Shown here: positions 23,687 to 36,149 of the stretch, one piece after another
Numbering within the stretch: position 1 is the stretch's first letter
Layout of the letters: every line of letters begins with the position of its first letter
Source of the DNA: Botryotinia globosa
Lineage: Eukaryota > Ascomycota > Leotiomycetes > Helotiales > Sclerotiniaceae
NCBI GenBank assembly: GCA_014898425.1
Contig: RCSZ01000016.1
Location: 868,001 to 932,000, forward strand
DNA: 64,000 nucleotides
Direction: 5' to 3'
Position numbers and translations under genes: made by a program
The notes under the pieces: model-generated
The model's database searches: none
Told to the model about the DNA's origin: nothing
The model's input: only the letters and a program-made list of their open reading frames with translations

Positions 23687-26681
23687 GAATACAATCTCTA
23701 AGTTATGGATGCAAGATTTTTCACTTCGTACTCGATTACTTTCGATTCAATTTAAATTTTTGAAAGTTTTTTATTTTAATTCCTATAATGTACTTTACGC
23801 ATAAACGATGATGGTTTGGAGGTTTAATTTTTTGGGATGATTTTTTTTTTTGCAGAGGAAAGGAAGATGGCATGAATGAATGGGTATGTATGGTCATGAG
23901 GATTCTTGATTCTTATTTTACACTGAGAATACATCATGTATGATTGGTCCGAAAAGACAAAGCGTTTATAAGGCGTTTATATCCATCTTTCTTCTACCGT
24001 AGTGGATTATTGAGTTTTGAGAAAGAAGGGTAGAATTTATACAGCGGTTAGAGAGAGAGTCGAACTGTGATTTGAGACTTCGCGTTTCGAAGACGATAGA
24101 TTAATGGAATAGAAATATTCATACAGCCGCCATACTTTTACTGGATTGACAATAATCATGACTCGTGAATTTTGATAGAACTGACATGATCTTTGCACCG
24201 GATTACGATATTACAGACTACGTACGGACGTGTTTGAGCCTCGAAAAAGTAAGCTTGCAATAGTTTCACTGCAGGCTCAATCAGTCCTTGGGCATACAAG
24301 ATCAGTCCATCTGTCAACTGGGATTGAGATTGGTGTTGAGATTTCCCTCATGTGATGCGATGCGATGCGATGCGATGCGATGCGACACGATACGATGCGA
24401 TGCGTATGCGTGTGAATGCTTAATATGGGTGATTGGGTCATGGGTGATTGGGTCATGGATGAATGAAAGCTCGTCTCTGCAGATGCAGATGCAGATAGAT
24501 GCACGGCGTGGGAATTTTGGGATGTTTGTACGACGTTAGGTGGATGGTTTGTTGTGTAGATGTAGAAGTTGGAGTGGAGTGGAGTGTAGAGTTTGGAGAG
24601 TTTGTACAGTTTGTAGAGTTTGAAGGGAAGTGGAAATGAGGGGAGATTGGATGGATTGGATGGATGGATTGGATAGGTGGATTGGATAGAAGGTTGAAGG
24701 TTAAGATTGAAGAGGAGAGTAGAGTAGAGTAGAGTAGAGTAAAGTAGAGTAGAGTAGAGTAGAGTAGAGAGGTAGATAAATAAACAAACGAGTAAACAAA
24801 CTAATAAATAAATAAATCCACCTCCAATTTTGCACTTTACATTCCCCGTGTTCCAAGTTCGAATTCCTGGGTAATGAATCGGTGTGAGTAGATGAGTTGA
24901 ATTTTTGAGCATGGAATCTTGGATCGCTGAGATAGGTAGGTATGATTAGAGAGAGATAATTGCGATAATACTTTTGTGGGAATGTATTTTGGGAATGAAT
25001 GAATGAATGAATGAATAAATGTATATATAGATAGATATATGAATATATAAATAAATAAATAAATAAATAAATAATTAAATATTCAGTTTAAAAATTATAT
25101 AATTATATCTATATTTATATCTATATTTATATTTATATTTATATTTATATCTATATCTATATCTATATCTATATCTATATCTATATCTATATCTATATTT
25201 ATATCTATATCTATATCTATATCTATATCTATATCTATATCTATATCTATATCTATATCTATATCTATATCTATATCTATATCTATATTTATATCTATAT
25301 CTATATCTATATCTATATCTATATCTATATCTATATCTATATCTATATCTATATCTATATCTATATCTATATTCACATCGCTAATCAATTACCCATACAT
25401 ACATATCTACTAACAAACCTAGATATCTAATACTTTATATCTATTACACATATCATATACTATCCCAATTCTTAATAATCTTCCTCTCCTCCTCTCCTCC
25501 TTTCTCCTCCCCCCTTGCGCACACCAACCTTAATAAAACCCAGAACTCAATCACTCAATCACTCAACCAACCACCCAATCAACCAATGATCTCGGCTCCC
25601 TCGGTCACGACTCACAACTCACAAGTCACAACATCACATCCACAACAACATCTACAACTTACAAGGTACCTAAATCAATACCTACTCTATTAAAGTTTTC
25701 CACTCATCCATCATCCATCATCCATCACCCACCATAACCCAGCCTAAAAATATCGTGAAAGGAATACGAGGAATGGTAAAGATTATTATTACAGGGTATC
25801 CATGATTCCATATAATGTGCTCGTATAATACACGGACATTATAAAATATCTTTCTCAATGATGTATGATGTATCCGTGTTTGGTTTAAAGGTCTGCTCAG
25901 ATCTGATGTAGTGGTATACACCCATTTAGAAAGCTATGGGCTGTAAAAATAGGGGGACTACTCGGTAAGAAAATAGTTTTTCTGCTATTAACTAGTGAGC
26001 TAAGGGCCGTACTCAATGCTCATGGATAGCATCGACTATCAACAATTGTAAAAATAGAGGCAAAGCTAAAGGAAAAGCTAAATATACTAAGAAGCTAGCT
26101 AATTCATAGTTTGTTTCATCAATCATTTATTTAATATGTTTTTGTATTTTCTCGAATAATCTAAACTATATTTTTCTCTACTACAATGTACTGAATTCGC
26201 CCGTGGTACATATCATTCATATTCCCGTTCATGGTAGCAACCTGCAAATTCAGCCCAATCTGACTCTGTCTTTTCGCAATCCCACTAATATTCATTCCAC
26301 CCAATATTATTCATTCATCCCTCCCATACATCCATCTACCATGATATCAAATTATCCGCCCCACTCTGTTAAAGCACATGAATAAATTCTTGACCACATC
26401 TAAACCTCACTCCAGAAGAAAAAATTGGCTCGTATGTAAACAAGCAAAGAAGTAAAGCAATTCAGCCAAGGAAGCAAGCAAATAGTAAAAGGAGAAGAGA
26501 AAAGAAAAGCTAAGCTAAAGCAGATAGAAAACTCTCGTGTGGTATGTGTAAGTAAAAGATGATGGTACAAAAGGACAAAATAGGGTCTCGTGTTCATAAG
26601 AGTACAAAAGGTTGTGTTAGAGAAATATCCCGTCAAGGTGAGGAAGTGTTGTGGAGTTGAATTGCAAAGAACCAATGGATA
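23687..26681. other. Repeat-rich intergenic region
   Basis: About 3 kb with no convincing gene. It holds GATGC pentamers at 24356-24405, GGATT/GGATG units at about 24640-24690, AGAGT pentamers at 24716-24770, GAAT and AAAT runs at 24995-25075 and the TATATC array listed separately. An AT-rich part at 25930-26180 contains many stops and may be a decayed transposon remnant, but no ends or coding motif were found. The open frame at 24277-24912 is low-complexity. Confidence 0.4.
25104..25373. repeat. TATATC hexanucleotide array (reverse complement of the 21.2-kb array)
   Basis: About 270 bases of near-perfect TATATC units, interrupted by a few TATATT variants near the start. It is the same motif as the array at 21196-21572 but in opposite orientation, so the two form an inverted pair about 3.5 kb apart on either side of the GPI-protein gene. 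Confidence 0.97.
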
Positions 26682-29600
26682 TCAGATGTCTACAGATTGC
26701 GTCCTTTGACGTTTCAACTCCTTGGCCAGTTTTTGCTCCTCAATCAACTTTTTGGTGCGCTCCTCAATAAAGGCAGTTTCGAGCATGGTGCATACTCTGT
26801 CGACCTTTGCGATATGATCTTCTTCTTTGTATAGGAAGAATTTCGACTCGTGGCGATTATATTTACCCATACCCCAGAAACAGTCGAATTTGAGTTTCAA
26901 GAACATGTTCTTTGTCGTACTAATCGTGATGATGTCGCCATTACGAATTTCTCCCCAAAACTTGGAGTCGCCCAATGTCTCACTGATATTATGACTTGGA
27001 AGTTTATGACCATTGATCTTGAGACCTGCCGAGGACTTGGTAGAGATCAAGAATCTGAAGCCTTGCTCTTCTTCTTCACTATGGCTCTTATTCCATACTT
27101 CCGTATACTTTTCACCGGGGTGATAGAAGTCATTTTTGAATAGTATCAGCTTGAATGCGTATCTAGGAACACCTATTCGGACATCTTCACGAGTTGCGTA
27201 TCGGATAGTGTTGGAAAAGCCGCGGCCCCAAGATGTGAAAGCTTCCGTGATATTGAAAGCAATGGTTGGTAAACAAGAATCCGGAGTTGCAGAAAACTTC
27301 GCAAGTACTCGCTTAGGGACCTGAAAATCCTCTCCTGCAGATGCATCGATATTTGGGATTATAGCTGATGTACCTTCCGTCGCGGCTTCAATAGAAGAAA
27401 TTATTTCATTATCATTTGTCGCGTCTGGTTTGACTGGCGAAGAAGGTTCAGGATTCTGAGCCACTTCAGGCACAAGGGCATCGGTGGTGATGGAAAGATT
27501 TTCCCTAGAAGCTATGCTCTGTTGAACAGAAGCGTCGTCACTGAGCCTTCGTTCATCGCGCGCCAATGGTATATATCTTTTCTTCCCATCAACCAATGGC
27601 TCGGATTGAGCTCGAAACGATAAATTTGAGCCAATTGAAGGAGTTTTACTATTGCTCCTGAAGCTAACCATTACATTCTCAAATATTGTACAGCCATGCT
27701 GAAATTTCTCTCCTTTGGATTTAGCAAGCTCAACATATCGATTCCAATCCGCTGCTGACATCGGTGGATAATGTTCATGATGAGTCGACTTGTCTCTAGG
27801 ATTCCAAAATGTTTCTGGGGGTACCATGACATCAATTGTTCGCGCAGACTTTCGGCGTTTTTGCGGTGGAAGCTCCTCAGGTTGCCAGCCACCAACTTCT
27901 CGAGGTCTTCGAAGACTAATATTGGCAGCCTGAGCATGCGACAGAGTTGACAAATGGGGTGTTATAATATCGGTTGGTGAAATCAGAGGAGAACTCATCT
28001 GCAGATGACCTAGTTGGGATACAGCACCCAAAAGGCTTGAGTGATTTTGAGCAACTCCATTTTCGAAATGCTTCGCAGCCGGAGTCACAAAGCGAGGGTG
28101 AGGTGGAGGTGGAGGTGGGAGCGGGGTCTTTGGCATGGCGCTCGCACCTTCAAGACGACTCCTGAATTTTGCGACTGGAAGTGTGTCGTCCTGCTTCGAA
28201 AGCTGCTGATGTTTATTATTTCCGATGTGCTGGATCGGAGTTGGGAGATCCACTGGAACAGCTCCAGAACTTCCCAAGGCAGAAGAATTTACATTAACTT
28301 CGCCAAACAAGCGACCAACGTTTGCAGGGTTCCGGATGAACTCATAGCTTTCATCTCCGTCGATTTGATCGGCGGTTGTGAATTCTGTTCCTTTACCAAA
28401 GTCACTCGGAATTGAGCTTGCGAGCTCCAGAGATCTCTCATCATCCGACTCATTAGTGCTGAAGCTGGCCGGCATCTCACGAGGTTGGAATTGAATCGTC
28501 TCCTCACCGAACTCGTCATCTTCACCATTGTTTTCGGAATCATCCAGCAAACTCAACTGAGAAGCGGGTACCTCGAGCTGTCCAACGTCTTCATCCTCTG
28601 TTTCATCAAGATCTGGGTCGTTTCCTGTCAACCAAGGACTTTGCTCTAGATCCTCGATAGTAGCACGATGCTCTGGATCGGTGTGAAGCATTTTTATGAC
28701 AAACCTAATTGCATTAGGTGATACTCCACAACGTTGCAAGGGCCTAACATCCAAGGGAACTGTCATTATTCTTTGAAGTATTTGTGTATGATGCGAGGCA
28801 GCTCCAACGGGAAATGGCGGAGTTCCACAAAATGAATAAAAAAGTACACCAGCTAGCGACCAGACGTCGACAGCGTGATCATATCTTTGTTGTGTTGTTG
28901 AATCGTCACTGCGTCGATTGGTTCTTCGACCTGTACGATCATATTGGGGATATTCGTTATAAACTTCTGGCGCACAATATAGCAATGTGCCACAAAAAGT
29001 GTGTAGAAATGTGTCTTCTGTATCAATCATTTTCGACAGACCAAAATCAGTCAGTTTAACGTGCAGTGGATTTCGACTTTGGCAAAGAATATTGTCGGGC
29101 TTGATATCGCGATGGGTGACATTTATCGAATGGAGATATTTCAATGCGCTTAGTAGTTGAATAGTCATACCCTTGACTGCATGTTCCGGAAGGAAATGGC
29201 ACATTGTAACGAGGGATGTAAGGTCCCCTTCGGGAACAAACTCCATGATGATGTATAGATAATCATCCCAGTCGATACATTCGACGAACGAAACCACATT
29301 ATCCTGAAGCATGTGAGCGTGTGCGTGAAATGCCAAAGGGACGAAAATGAACTTACATGATGAATCTTGCTCATGATCTTGATCTCTGAATCGATATTTT
29401 TGGCTCCATTCTTCAAAAACTTTTTCTTGTCAAGCTCCTTGGCAGCGAATGGAACTCCAGTTCGTTTATCAGTCACTCTAAAAACAACAGCAAAAGCGCC
29501 TTTGCCAATCATGTCGAGCTTGTTGTACTTTGAACCACCTCTCCATTCTCGCTTTCTGAAGATCGATGAAGACTCCGCACTACCTCGATTGGCAGCATTA

Positions 29601-30439
29601 GGGAAGAGATTAAGCTGCAATCCTTTAGTAGTTGTCCTTTCTTCATGGGCAGAACAATAACTTACTGGCTGTCTCTCCACACCACCCGCCACACGACGCC
29701 GAATTTGCCTTTCTTGAATTCGACGAACGTGAATGGCGAAGTTTGTTTCAAACGCCTCTTGAGCTTCATCACTACGTCGGGGTATCCGAACAACAAAATT
29801 GATACTGAGGGCAACAGGCTTGTTCAAAGCAAGGGATATAATAGTCCCGTTTTCGATAGTTTGTCGATAAGGTTTCCCATTGTTTTTCTTCTTGAGTCGG
29901 AGTATAGTACCATCAACAGAGATACCATTAGTAGACATATCTTCTACCATGAGGAAGCCATGTTCATTGAGATAAATGCGGAAGTGTTGATTGCTTATCT
30001 GAGGAGGTGTGCCATCTCTTATCATAAAGTCGCATCGTTCTTCACTTCGGCCAAAAATCCAGCCCAGATTTTCATCTTTCAGATTGGCTGATAGTCGAAG
30101 TGCCAGGTCGCAGGGAACCTGACCTTCTGCTGTCAAGTAAGAATTACCACCTTCAAGGCTGATTGTATTCTTGGGGTGTACTTTGTTGATTTCGGCACAA
30201 GCTTCGCGCGCCAGATCGGAATCAGGATGGAGAATGCAAACAATATCTGAAGCATCTTCGTCGGTCAAACCAGAATTTCTGTTAGCAAGGCGAATCGCTT
30301 CGTCGGTAGGTTGAGTAGCTTCATAATCAGCATCATCAGTAATTGAGCTAAAAACGAATGCTGGAGTCTTGGGAGGAGGAGGATAAGCAGAAGGAATGAA
30401 GAAGGGGTCTTTACAGGGCTGGGTTGCATATTCCTCCAT
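26682..30439 (-). CDS. DNA-damage checkpoint kinase, Rad53/Chk2 family
   Basis: Effector Ser/Thr kinase activated by Mec1/Tel1-type kinases after DNA damage or replication stress. Exon 1 begins at 30439 and ends at 29357; intron 29304-29356; the last exon runs from 29303 to 26682, giving up to 1234 residues. Domain order: N-terminal TQ sites (ATQP twice); FHA1 at about residues 120-215 with FGRSEERCDF, SNQHF and STNGISVDG; kinase domain with GKGAFAVV, AAKELDK, HRDIKPDN, DFGLSK and APEVYNEY; a long disordered region with SQ sites; then a second FHA-like domain (NDFYHPGEKYTEVWNK, KINGHKL, IRNGDIITIS) and a basic coiled-coil tail. A canonical gtaagt...gattgcag segment at 29615-29665 is 51 bases, in phase and free of stops. 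It is probably an intron, which would shorten the protein by 17 residues. Homologues: ChkB in Aspergillus, PRD-4 in Neurospora. Confidence 0.95.
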
Positions 30440-31610
30440 TTTGAAAAGAGTGCGGAGAAAACGGTTGATTCAGCAGCAAAGTTGTTTTTGACAGACTTTG
30501 AGAAGAGGAAGAGGAAGAGGAAGAAGAAGAAGAAGAATCAATTGTCCAACGATGGTGGTATAGGTGAAGTATGCCGAGAATGTTTGCCAGGCAACGGTAC
30601 TTTAAGAGGGGTATATCATCTAATGTAAATTTGCGCAAACCGCACCAATTATTTCTTTCAAATCTTCAATATTGATTGTCTTTCTCTGCCATGCAAGAAA
30701 GTTCGTCCCTTTTATGATATGAGGTGTCCAAGTGGTGAAAAGAAGAGGCAATAATCAGGTTCCGATGTTTTCTCCAGCTTAGAGATCAAATGAAGGATAA
30801 AGATCAGACGAAAGGGACTTAATGAATGACAAAATAACATAAATTCTTCTAATATTCACATCATAACCTCATAATATTCGCAGATAGTGAGGCTTGACTA
30901 TGGTGATAATGAATGGTGCGTAGGTATTCTGAAAGGACTCGAACATTAGTAAACATCTCTCACAACAAACACATGAACATGTCGATAACCTTACATAGCC
31001 GTACTCAAGACTCGCCTGCCCTTCGAGGGCCCACCAGTATTCCGTAGATCAATCGAGGATATTAACAAATCTTCATTCATTTATATAGATGGTTGGCTCA
31101 TAAGATGGTTCATAAGGTCACGATAAGAAAAGTTCTAGACATTTTCCTTCAGTCGTTACATACCTCGAAGCTTTCGGAACGGATTAACTTGTACCATGAC
31201 ACGCTATACTGAAAACGATTTAGCGTCAGTGGGGGTTTTGGCTCGTGTCTCCTTTTTTTCTCAGGTCCCATCCACCCATCCACCCATCCACCCTCCCACC
31301 TCCCACCATCTTCTCCAATTATATGCATTTCATCTATTACGTGCATTGCATCAGTTCCACACCATACTACAGCATTTTGCCGTGCATTTTCCCCATTCTT
31401 CATCAGAATTCCATCTTTTTTTTGAGTTTGATTATATCTTCGAAATCTATTCTAGAAGTGGGGCGCCGTTAAGGTCTGAGGTTATTGTGGATGTCAGAAT
31501 GTTATCCCCTACCCAAGACACACGCACCTTGTAATGTATATCACGAGACGCACATTGCGATCAAGTTTAAGTGTGAACGATGAGTACCAAATGATGCATG
31601 CGTCTCGAGC
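30440..31610. other. Intergenic region upstream of the checkpoint kinase
   Basis: About 1.2 kb. A GAAGAG/GAAGAA purine run at about 30498-30537 lies in the presumed leader of the kinase gene, and CCATCCACC repeats lie at about 31265-31292. Small open frames here have no recognisable features. Confidence 0.4.
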
Positions 31611-31885
31611 ATGTCACAGAAATCAGTATTGTTGCTTGCTCTTATTGAAGCTATTCGACTCATCAAAGAGAGTGACACAGTGTGTGAGACTTGTGACTCG
31701 ATCGTTACTCATATCACACGAGATCTGTGTCTTGCCGAGATTCCACACATCCCACAATTCTGTTCAAAGACCCTTCACAAATTTTTGTGTGACAAAGGTA
31801 AAGTCTGCTGAGATGAGCAGTCAAAGTAGACGGAGTATTCAATACACAAAATCCTTTCTCATCTCTCTTTCTAGCACATTTTAGA
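31611..31885 (+). CDS. Possible small Cys-rich protein with one intron (weak)
   Basis: An ATG at 31611 opens 66 codons with six cysteines (CETC, LC, FC, LC, VC), preceded by a short hydrophobic helix. A gtaaag donor near 31799 and a pyrimidine-rich acceptor tctctttctag near 31875 would splice to an end reading CDKAHF before a stop at about 31883. No clear signal-peptide cleavage site is visible, and the cysteine spacing does not match saposin-like or other families I know. Its isolation between two larger genes and the decent splice signals are the only support, so it may be chance. Confidence 0.25.
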
Positions 31886-31976
31886 TTCTTAACTCTTTAC
31901 CAGTACGAGCAGCAGGTGAAGACTCGAGCTTATGAAAAGCATGTTGTACTTCAAACTCAATTAACGCCTTCTACCT

Positions 31977-33563
31977 TCAATGTTCCTTGCCGTTCCTGAT
32001 TGAATTTGTCTTTATTGTTTCGCCCTTTTCGCAGTTCCTTAATTTCTTTTCCAAGTCGACCCTCCACCTTCTTTGCTTTTCTAGAAGTTTATCTACGAGG
32101 ACGTCGTCAAGGTCCACTTTCCGTTCATTATTCCTCATTCCTAGTTTTCCCAGCTCAACTGTCGCGACGTTTCCATCTTTATCTGTCCATGAACCGAAAT
32201 TATTGCTCTTTACTTTACCTTGAGCCGCCGCTACACAAAAATTCGCGCAATTCTCAAAAGCAGTTCTTCCAGCCTGATTCCATGGCATGAGAGCAAAGCA
32301 ATGCGGCATCCCCACGTACCCATCGAATATGACTGTCCCTCCGGCCTCGTGCAATCTACGCGTGAAAACCTCTGCTTCATCTTGCATACTCTCCCAACCT
32401 ACACTAATGTAGACTGGTGCTACACCACGCCAGTGCTCTCTCTTAGCCGCAAGCGGGCTGACAAGTGGATGTGTGACCATTGGTGACTCGCAATAGGTCT
32501 CAACACGAGGTGATCGGGCTGGCCAGACCGAATCGTGAGGAAATCTGGGATGAGGCATTGTATAATCTGATGAAGGCGGTGCTATTATATCGTACTGAGT
32601 GTTCCTCAATACGGAAGGGAGGGATCGGGAAATATCGAGCCAAGGCGAAGTAATGGCAAGGCCAGCAACTTCGGTTGCATTGATTGGCACATTCACGCCA
32701 TGAAAATGAATATGGTCAATCCCCATACGATTCAAAGTTGTCAATAGTAGCAAAAGCGATGTCGCTAATCCTGCCCCTGATGAGTCACCCGAGAAAATAA
32801 TATTCTTGGCAGAAATAGGTTCATGGAAAGAGCCAGGCGGAGGCGAGATCAATGACAGATAAGCGATGAAGGCATCTAAAAGGGCCGATGGAAATGGATC
32901 TTGGGGTGCTAGTCGATAGCGAACTGAAAAGCAACGGCCACCAGTTTGTTGAGCCAAGGCAGATGTTGCCGGTCGATGAGTGACAGGATCCATAAGACTA
33001 GACGTTGAGTTCAGTTTGAGACATCCAACATTGTGATCTCCTTACCAGAAAGCTCCGCCATGAAAATAAAGAACCGTGGGACTGTTCGGAGCCACTTCTT
33101 TCATCATCATCTCATACTGTTTACACTCAGGTATATCTAGTCGGCGAGCAAGAGTTGAGACTCCACTACGATAGCCTGTCCACTCAGCTTGCACATCGAC
33201 AATTTCTGGTAGATCGAAAGCATTGTCATCGGTCCCAAGCTCTTTTATTGCTTTCACTAAAGCATTTCTAACACCATAAAGTCTTTCGTTGTCATGGCAA
33301 TCATCTTGAGGTCTTGGTATGGCATACTTGGCAATCCACATTGGTCCCCATACTCCCCAGTCTATTTGAGATCGTATTTGAGATTTCAATATAGCCGCCG
33401 GAGTGCCAAGCATAGGTCTTGCAGTCACTACTATGACTTCAGTGATGACATCCTGGACTGAAGCATTCGGGGACCGAGAAAGCAATGCCAAAACGGCGGT
33501 CTTTATTACTAGAGGTAAATTAGGAATGACAGCCTTGGCAATTCCAAGAGGGCTAATATCCAT
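31977..33563 (-). CDS. Alpha/beta-hydrolase, hormone-sensitive-lipase (HSL) family esterase
   Basis: Predicted carboxylic ester hydrolase. Exon 1 is 33563-33046, a 48-base intron (32998-33045) follows, and exon 2 is 32997-31977, giving 512 residues. The intron falls inside the oxyanion-hole motif: HGGAF before it, then the codon formed by tg and t, then LMDPVTHRPATS. The other elements are present: nucleophile elbow GDSSGAGLA, RYRLAPQDPFPSA, the acid in GWESMQDEAEVF, and the catalytic His in GMPHCF. The N-terminal ~130 residues look like the cap region. The C-terminus is charged. No signal peptide or clear membrane anchor is visible. The natural substrate cannot be inferred; steryl-ester deacetylase-like and xenobiotic esterase roles are both known in this family. 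Confidence 0.9.
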
Positions 33564-34561
33564 TGTATAATGATAGGAAGATTAGGAATTTAGAAATGAA
33601 GAGAATGGGGGGAAATGTTAGGGTTGTGGAGTTATTATTCTAGTTATCTTCAAGTTTCCGCTATGACGACATGACTTTTGGAATATTTTTGGATTTGTAT
33701 GAAGGCACGATGCAACAACGGTATTTGAGTAGTCAGTAAGCAGTAGTACCTACCTATACTTACTCCTTTTCTTTATTCGGGCTTGCTATTAGACTGTGAT
33801 ATACTTCAAGAATTCTAGGATTCAGAAGGAAATACATAACCAGAGTTACCCATTAGATAGAATAGCAATGAGTGGCCACTTTTAAAGACAGCTCAAGCTT
33901 AAGCAAGAGCCACGGAGTGACATAAACCTTCACATGAATCTCCACCGAACCACTCTTGTAAGCGAAGAGAGATAGATATATGTATGTATGTATGTACATG
34001 GCATAAATACCGTAAATACTACCTAATAAATGAATAACCTTTAGGTAATTTCATCATCTATGGATTCCATATTTACCCCATTTCCCCTGACTCGTAAAAA
34101 AGATCCAATAAAAGTCGTAAAGGCTTAAAAGTTACTTACATACATTTACTCCGCCCGTACTATCGTTTGTTCAAAGTTCAAACACGTACCGAGTACTTTA
34201 TTTATTACTCCATACCTACATACATACTGACGTCCAACCTCTTTCAACAAAAACAAAAACAAAAACAACTCAACCCAACCCAACCCAACCCAACCCAACC
34301 CAAATCGATCAATTATAAATCAAAACATTTCAGACTAAATATCTCAGCCAAGCAAATCATAATTATAAGTTATAACCAATCATATTCAACTATCCCGCCA
34401 ATCATTGCCCTCCTCGAGCCCCCACACAACTTCAAAGTTACATTCCATTCCAACATCCCGACCTCCCGTGTTTAGAAAGGAACAAACCCAAAATCACGGA
34501 CAAAAGTAATCCGACTCCGCAGCCTCATATCTCCAACGCGCGCGGGCGCAAGCAATTCACA
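33564..34561. other. Divergent intergenic region
   Basis: About 1 kb between divergent genes. It contains GTAT repeats near 33975-33995 and a run of CCCAA units at 34272-34302. I see no gene; it should hold the promoters of both neighbours. Confidence 0.45.
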
Positions 34562-35635
34562 ATGCCCATCCTCAAGATTAAAATGCCTCATCCTACAGCG
34601 TCAACTTCAAATTCTCCTCTCTCTACAGCGCCAACTCCCGCACATTATACTTCGACTCCGACTCCCATTCAAGGAAAGTCTCACCCTTCACATACTCACA
34701 AATCATCCACTTCAAGATCCGCCAGTCCCGAACGTCCTCCTGTTTCCCCCATCACTCCCACATTATCGGCCGCAAGGCTAGCCTCAACCTCCAATGTAAA
34801 TACGAATGCGAACCTAGGAGTCGCCGCGAAAAATGGAAAGGCGGTATTGGAATCGCAATCATCAGGTTACGCGCAACGAAGTCATGTCGGAGGAAAGAAT
34901 ATCGCAATCATGAATAATACGATCGCAGCTCAGAATAATAGTCCTCAGCAAATGCCAACCCATCCAGCCATGCAAGCGCAAGCCCATGCGCTCAGAGAAA
35001 CTTATACCCATACACAACAAGCGCCACAAGTATCGATGCCGCAACCGAAACCGTCACCACAAACGATCGATTTGAGTCAGAACCCAGATGCTCTGGCCGT
35101 GAAAAGTGCGATTTCGATATTACAGCTGCAGATGAGAAATGCGAAGAGGGATATGATTACGTTGCAGAGGATCAAAGAGAGGGCGATGGAGGATCCGGAG
35201 GGATTTGTGGAAAGTCTAAAGGAAGGGGAACAAAGGGAGAGAGAAGAAAATGCGAGGAAAAGGGGAAGAATGGTCGTGGATGCGGAAAGTAGTAGTGATG
35301 AGGATGAAGATGAGGAGTCTGAGGAGAGTCAACAGATCAATGGAGCGCAGGCCCAAAATCCAAAGTGGGAGACCCTACCAAAACCTCAGAACGTAGTACG
35401 ATGTCCACCGGTTAACTGGGCGAAATATGGAGTCATGGGAGAGAGTCTAGATAGGCTCCACGCAGATCAAATACGAGAACCAAGTCAAGGAATACCGGCT
35501 ACCATTAATGCGGATTGGAGCACGACGCACAAATATGGAGATGGAACGAAGGAGGAATACGTGATGCAGAAACCGCTCGGACTAAACGACGTGAAACCGA
35601 AGAAAAAAAGATCCCCTGCTAGTAAAAAAGATTGA
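34562..35635 (+). CDS. Unknown nuclear-type protein with coiled coil and conserved C-terminal block
   Basis: Single exon, 357 residues, not recognised. Residues 1-170 are Ser/Thr/Pro/Gln-rich and disordered. Residues ~180-235 form a charged helix (ISILQLQMRNAKRDMITLQR) likely to be a coiled coil. An acidic Ser/Asp/Glu run (SSSDEDEDEESEES) follows, then a structured-looking block VVRCPPVNWAKYGVMGESLD with RLHADQIREPSQG, and a basic tail KPKKKRSPASKK that looks like a nuclear localisation signal. The C-terminal block has the feel of a conserved fungal motif found in chromatin- or transcription-associated proteins, but I cannot name the family. The first ATG is used; another ATG eight codons in is an alternative. 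Confidence 0.75.
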   Translation: MPILKIKMPHPTASTSNSPLSTAPTPAHYTSTPTPIQGKSHPSHTHKSSTSRSASPERPPVSPITPTLSAARLASTSNVNTNANLGVAAKNGKAVLESQSSGYAQRSHVGGKNIAIMNNTIAAQNNSPQQMPTHPAMQAQAHALRETYTHTQQAPQVSMPQPKPSPQTIDLSQNPDALAVKSAISILQLQMRNAKRDMITLQRIKERAMEDPEGFVESLKEGEQREREENARKRGRMVVDAESSSDEDEDEESEESQQINGAQAQNPKWETLPKPQNVVRCPPVNWAKYGVMGESLDRLHADQIREPSQGIPATINADWSTTHKYGDGTKEEYVMQKPLGLNDVKPKKKRSPASKKD

Positions 35636-36149
35636 GCAGACTCGATACAAGATTCAATAGCAAACAAGAAACATATCACATGGGAAGGAGTTTTTGCATT
35701 CTTTACATTTCGGCATCGGGATTGGGGCGGGTCTTAGAACATATGACATTATGAATACGAGGTTATGAATGGAATTTAGGATTGGAGATGGTATAGCGTG
35801 GCGTTTTGGTCAGGTAGCAGATGCATAGCAGCTTTGGGGTTCTCTCTCTCTCTGTATATTGACTAAATTTGGGTTGCGTGGCTAGTTTCATACGAATGGC
35901 TGGCCAAGCTACTCACTCTTATTCTTCTAATCAGCGTAAATAACACTTCGGGGATTCATTGATTCATTCATTATTTCATTTCCTCCTTTACATTGACACG
36001 TCTCCATTTCTTTCCTTCTCTCCTATATCAGTCCGTCCGCGTTCTTTCACTTTTGATTCCCATCAACTCTTATCCCGCCATCTATTAACATCGTCCTCCC
36101 CTACTTCATCTCTCCCCCTTCCTTCCAAACCCCAAAGGCCAAGAAAATC
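35636..36149. other. Convergent intergenic spacer
   Basis: About 510 bases forming the 3' flanks of two converging genes; a CT run lies near 35841-35853. Nothing else recognised. Confidence 0.45.

Noticed and set aside
24840..24880. Sequence resembling a tRNA B box (AGTTCGAATTCC)
   Set aside because: The T-stem does not pair and no acceptor or D-arm is present.
24277..24912. 211-codon minus-strand frame
   Set aside because: Low-complexity translation of GATGC, AGAGT and GGATG repeats.
25095..25388. Ile-Asp repeat open frame
   Set aside because: Simple-sequence artefact of the TATATC array.
25930..26180. AT-rich stretch resembling a decayed transposon
   Set aside because: No terminal repeats, target duplication or transposase motif could be seen.
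31660..31811. Saposin-like reading of the small Cys-rich frame
   Set aside because: Cysteine spacing does not match the saposin B pattern.
34272..34302. CCCAA repeats as interstitial telomere sequence
   Set aside because: The unit is not the fungal telomere repeat TTAGGG/CCCTAA.
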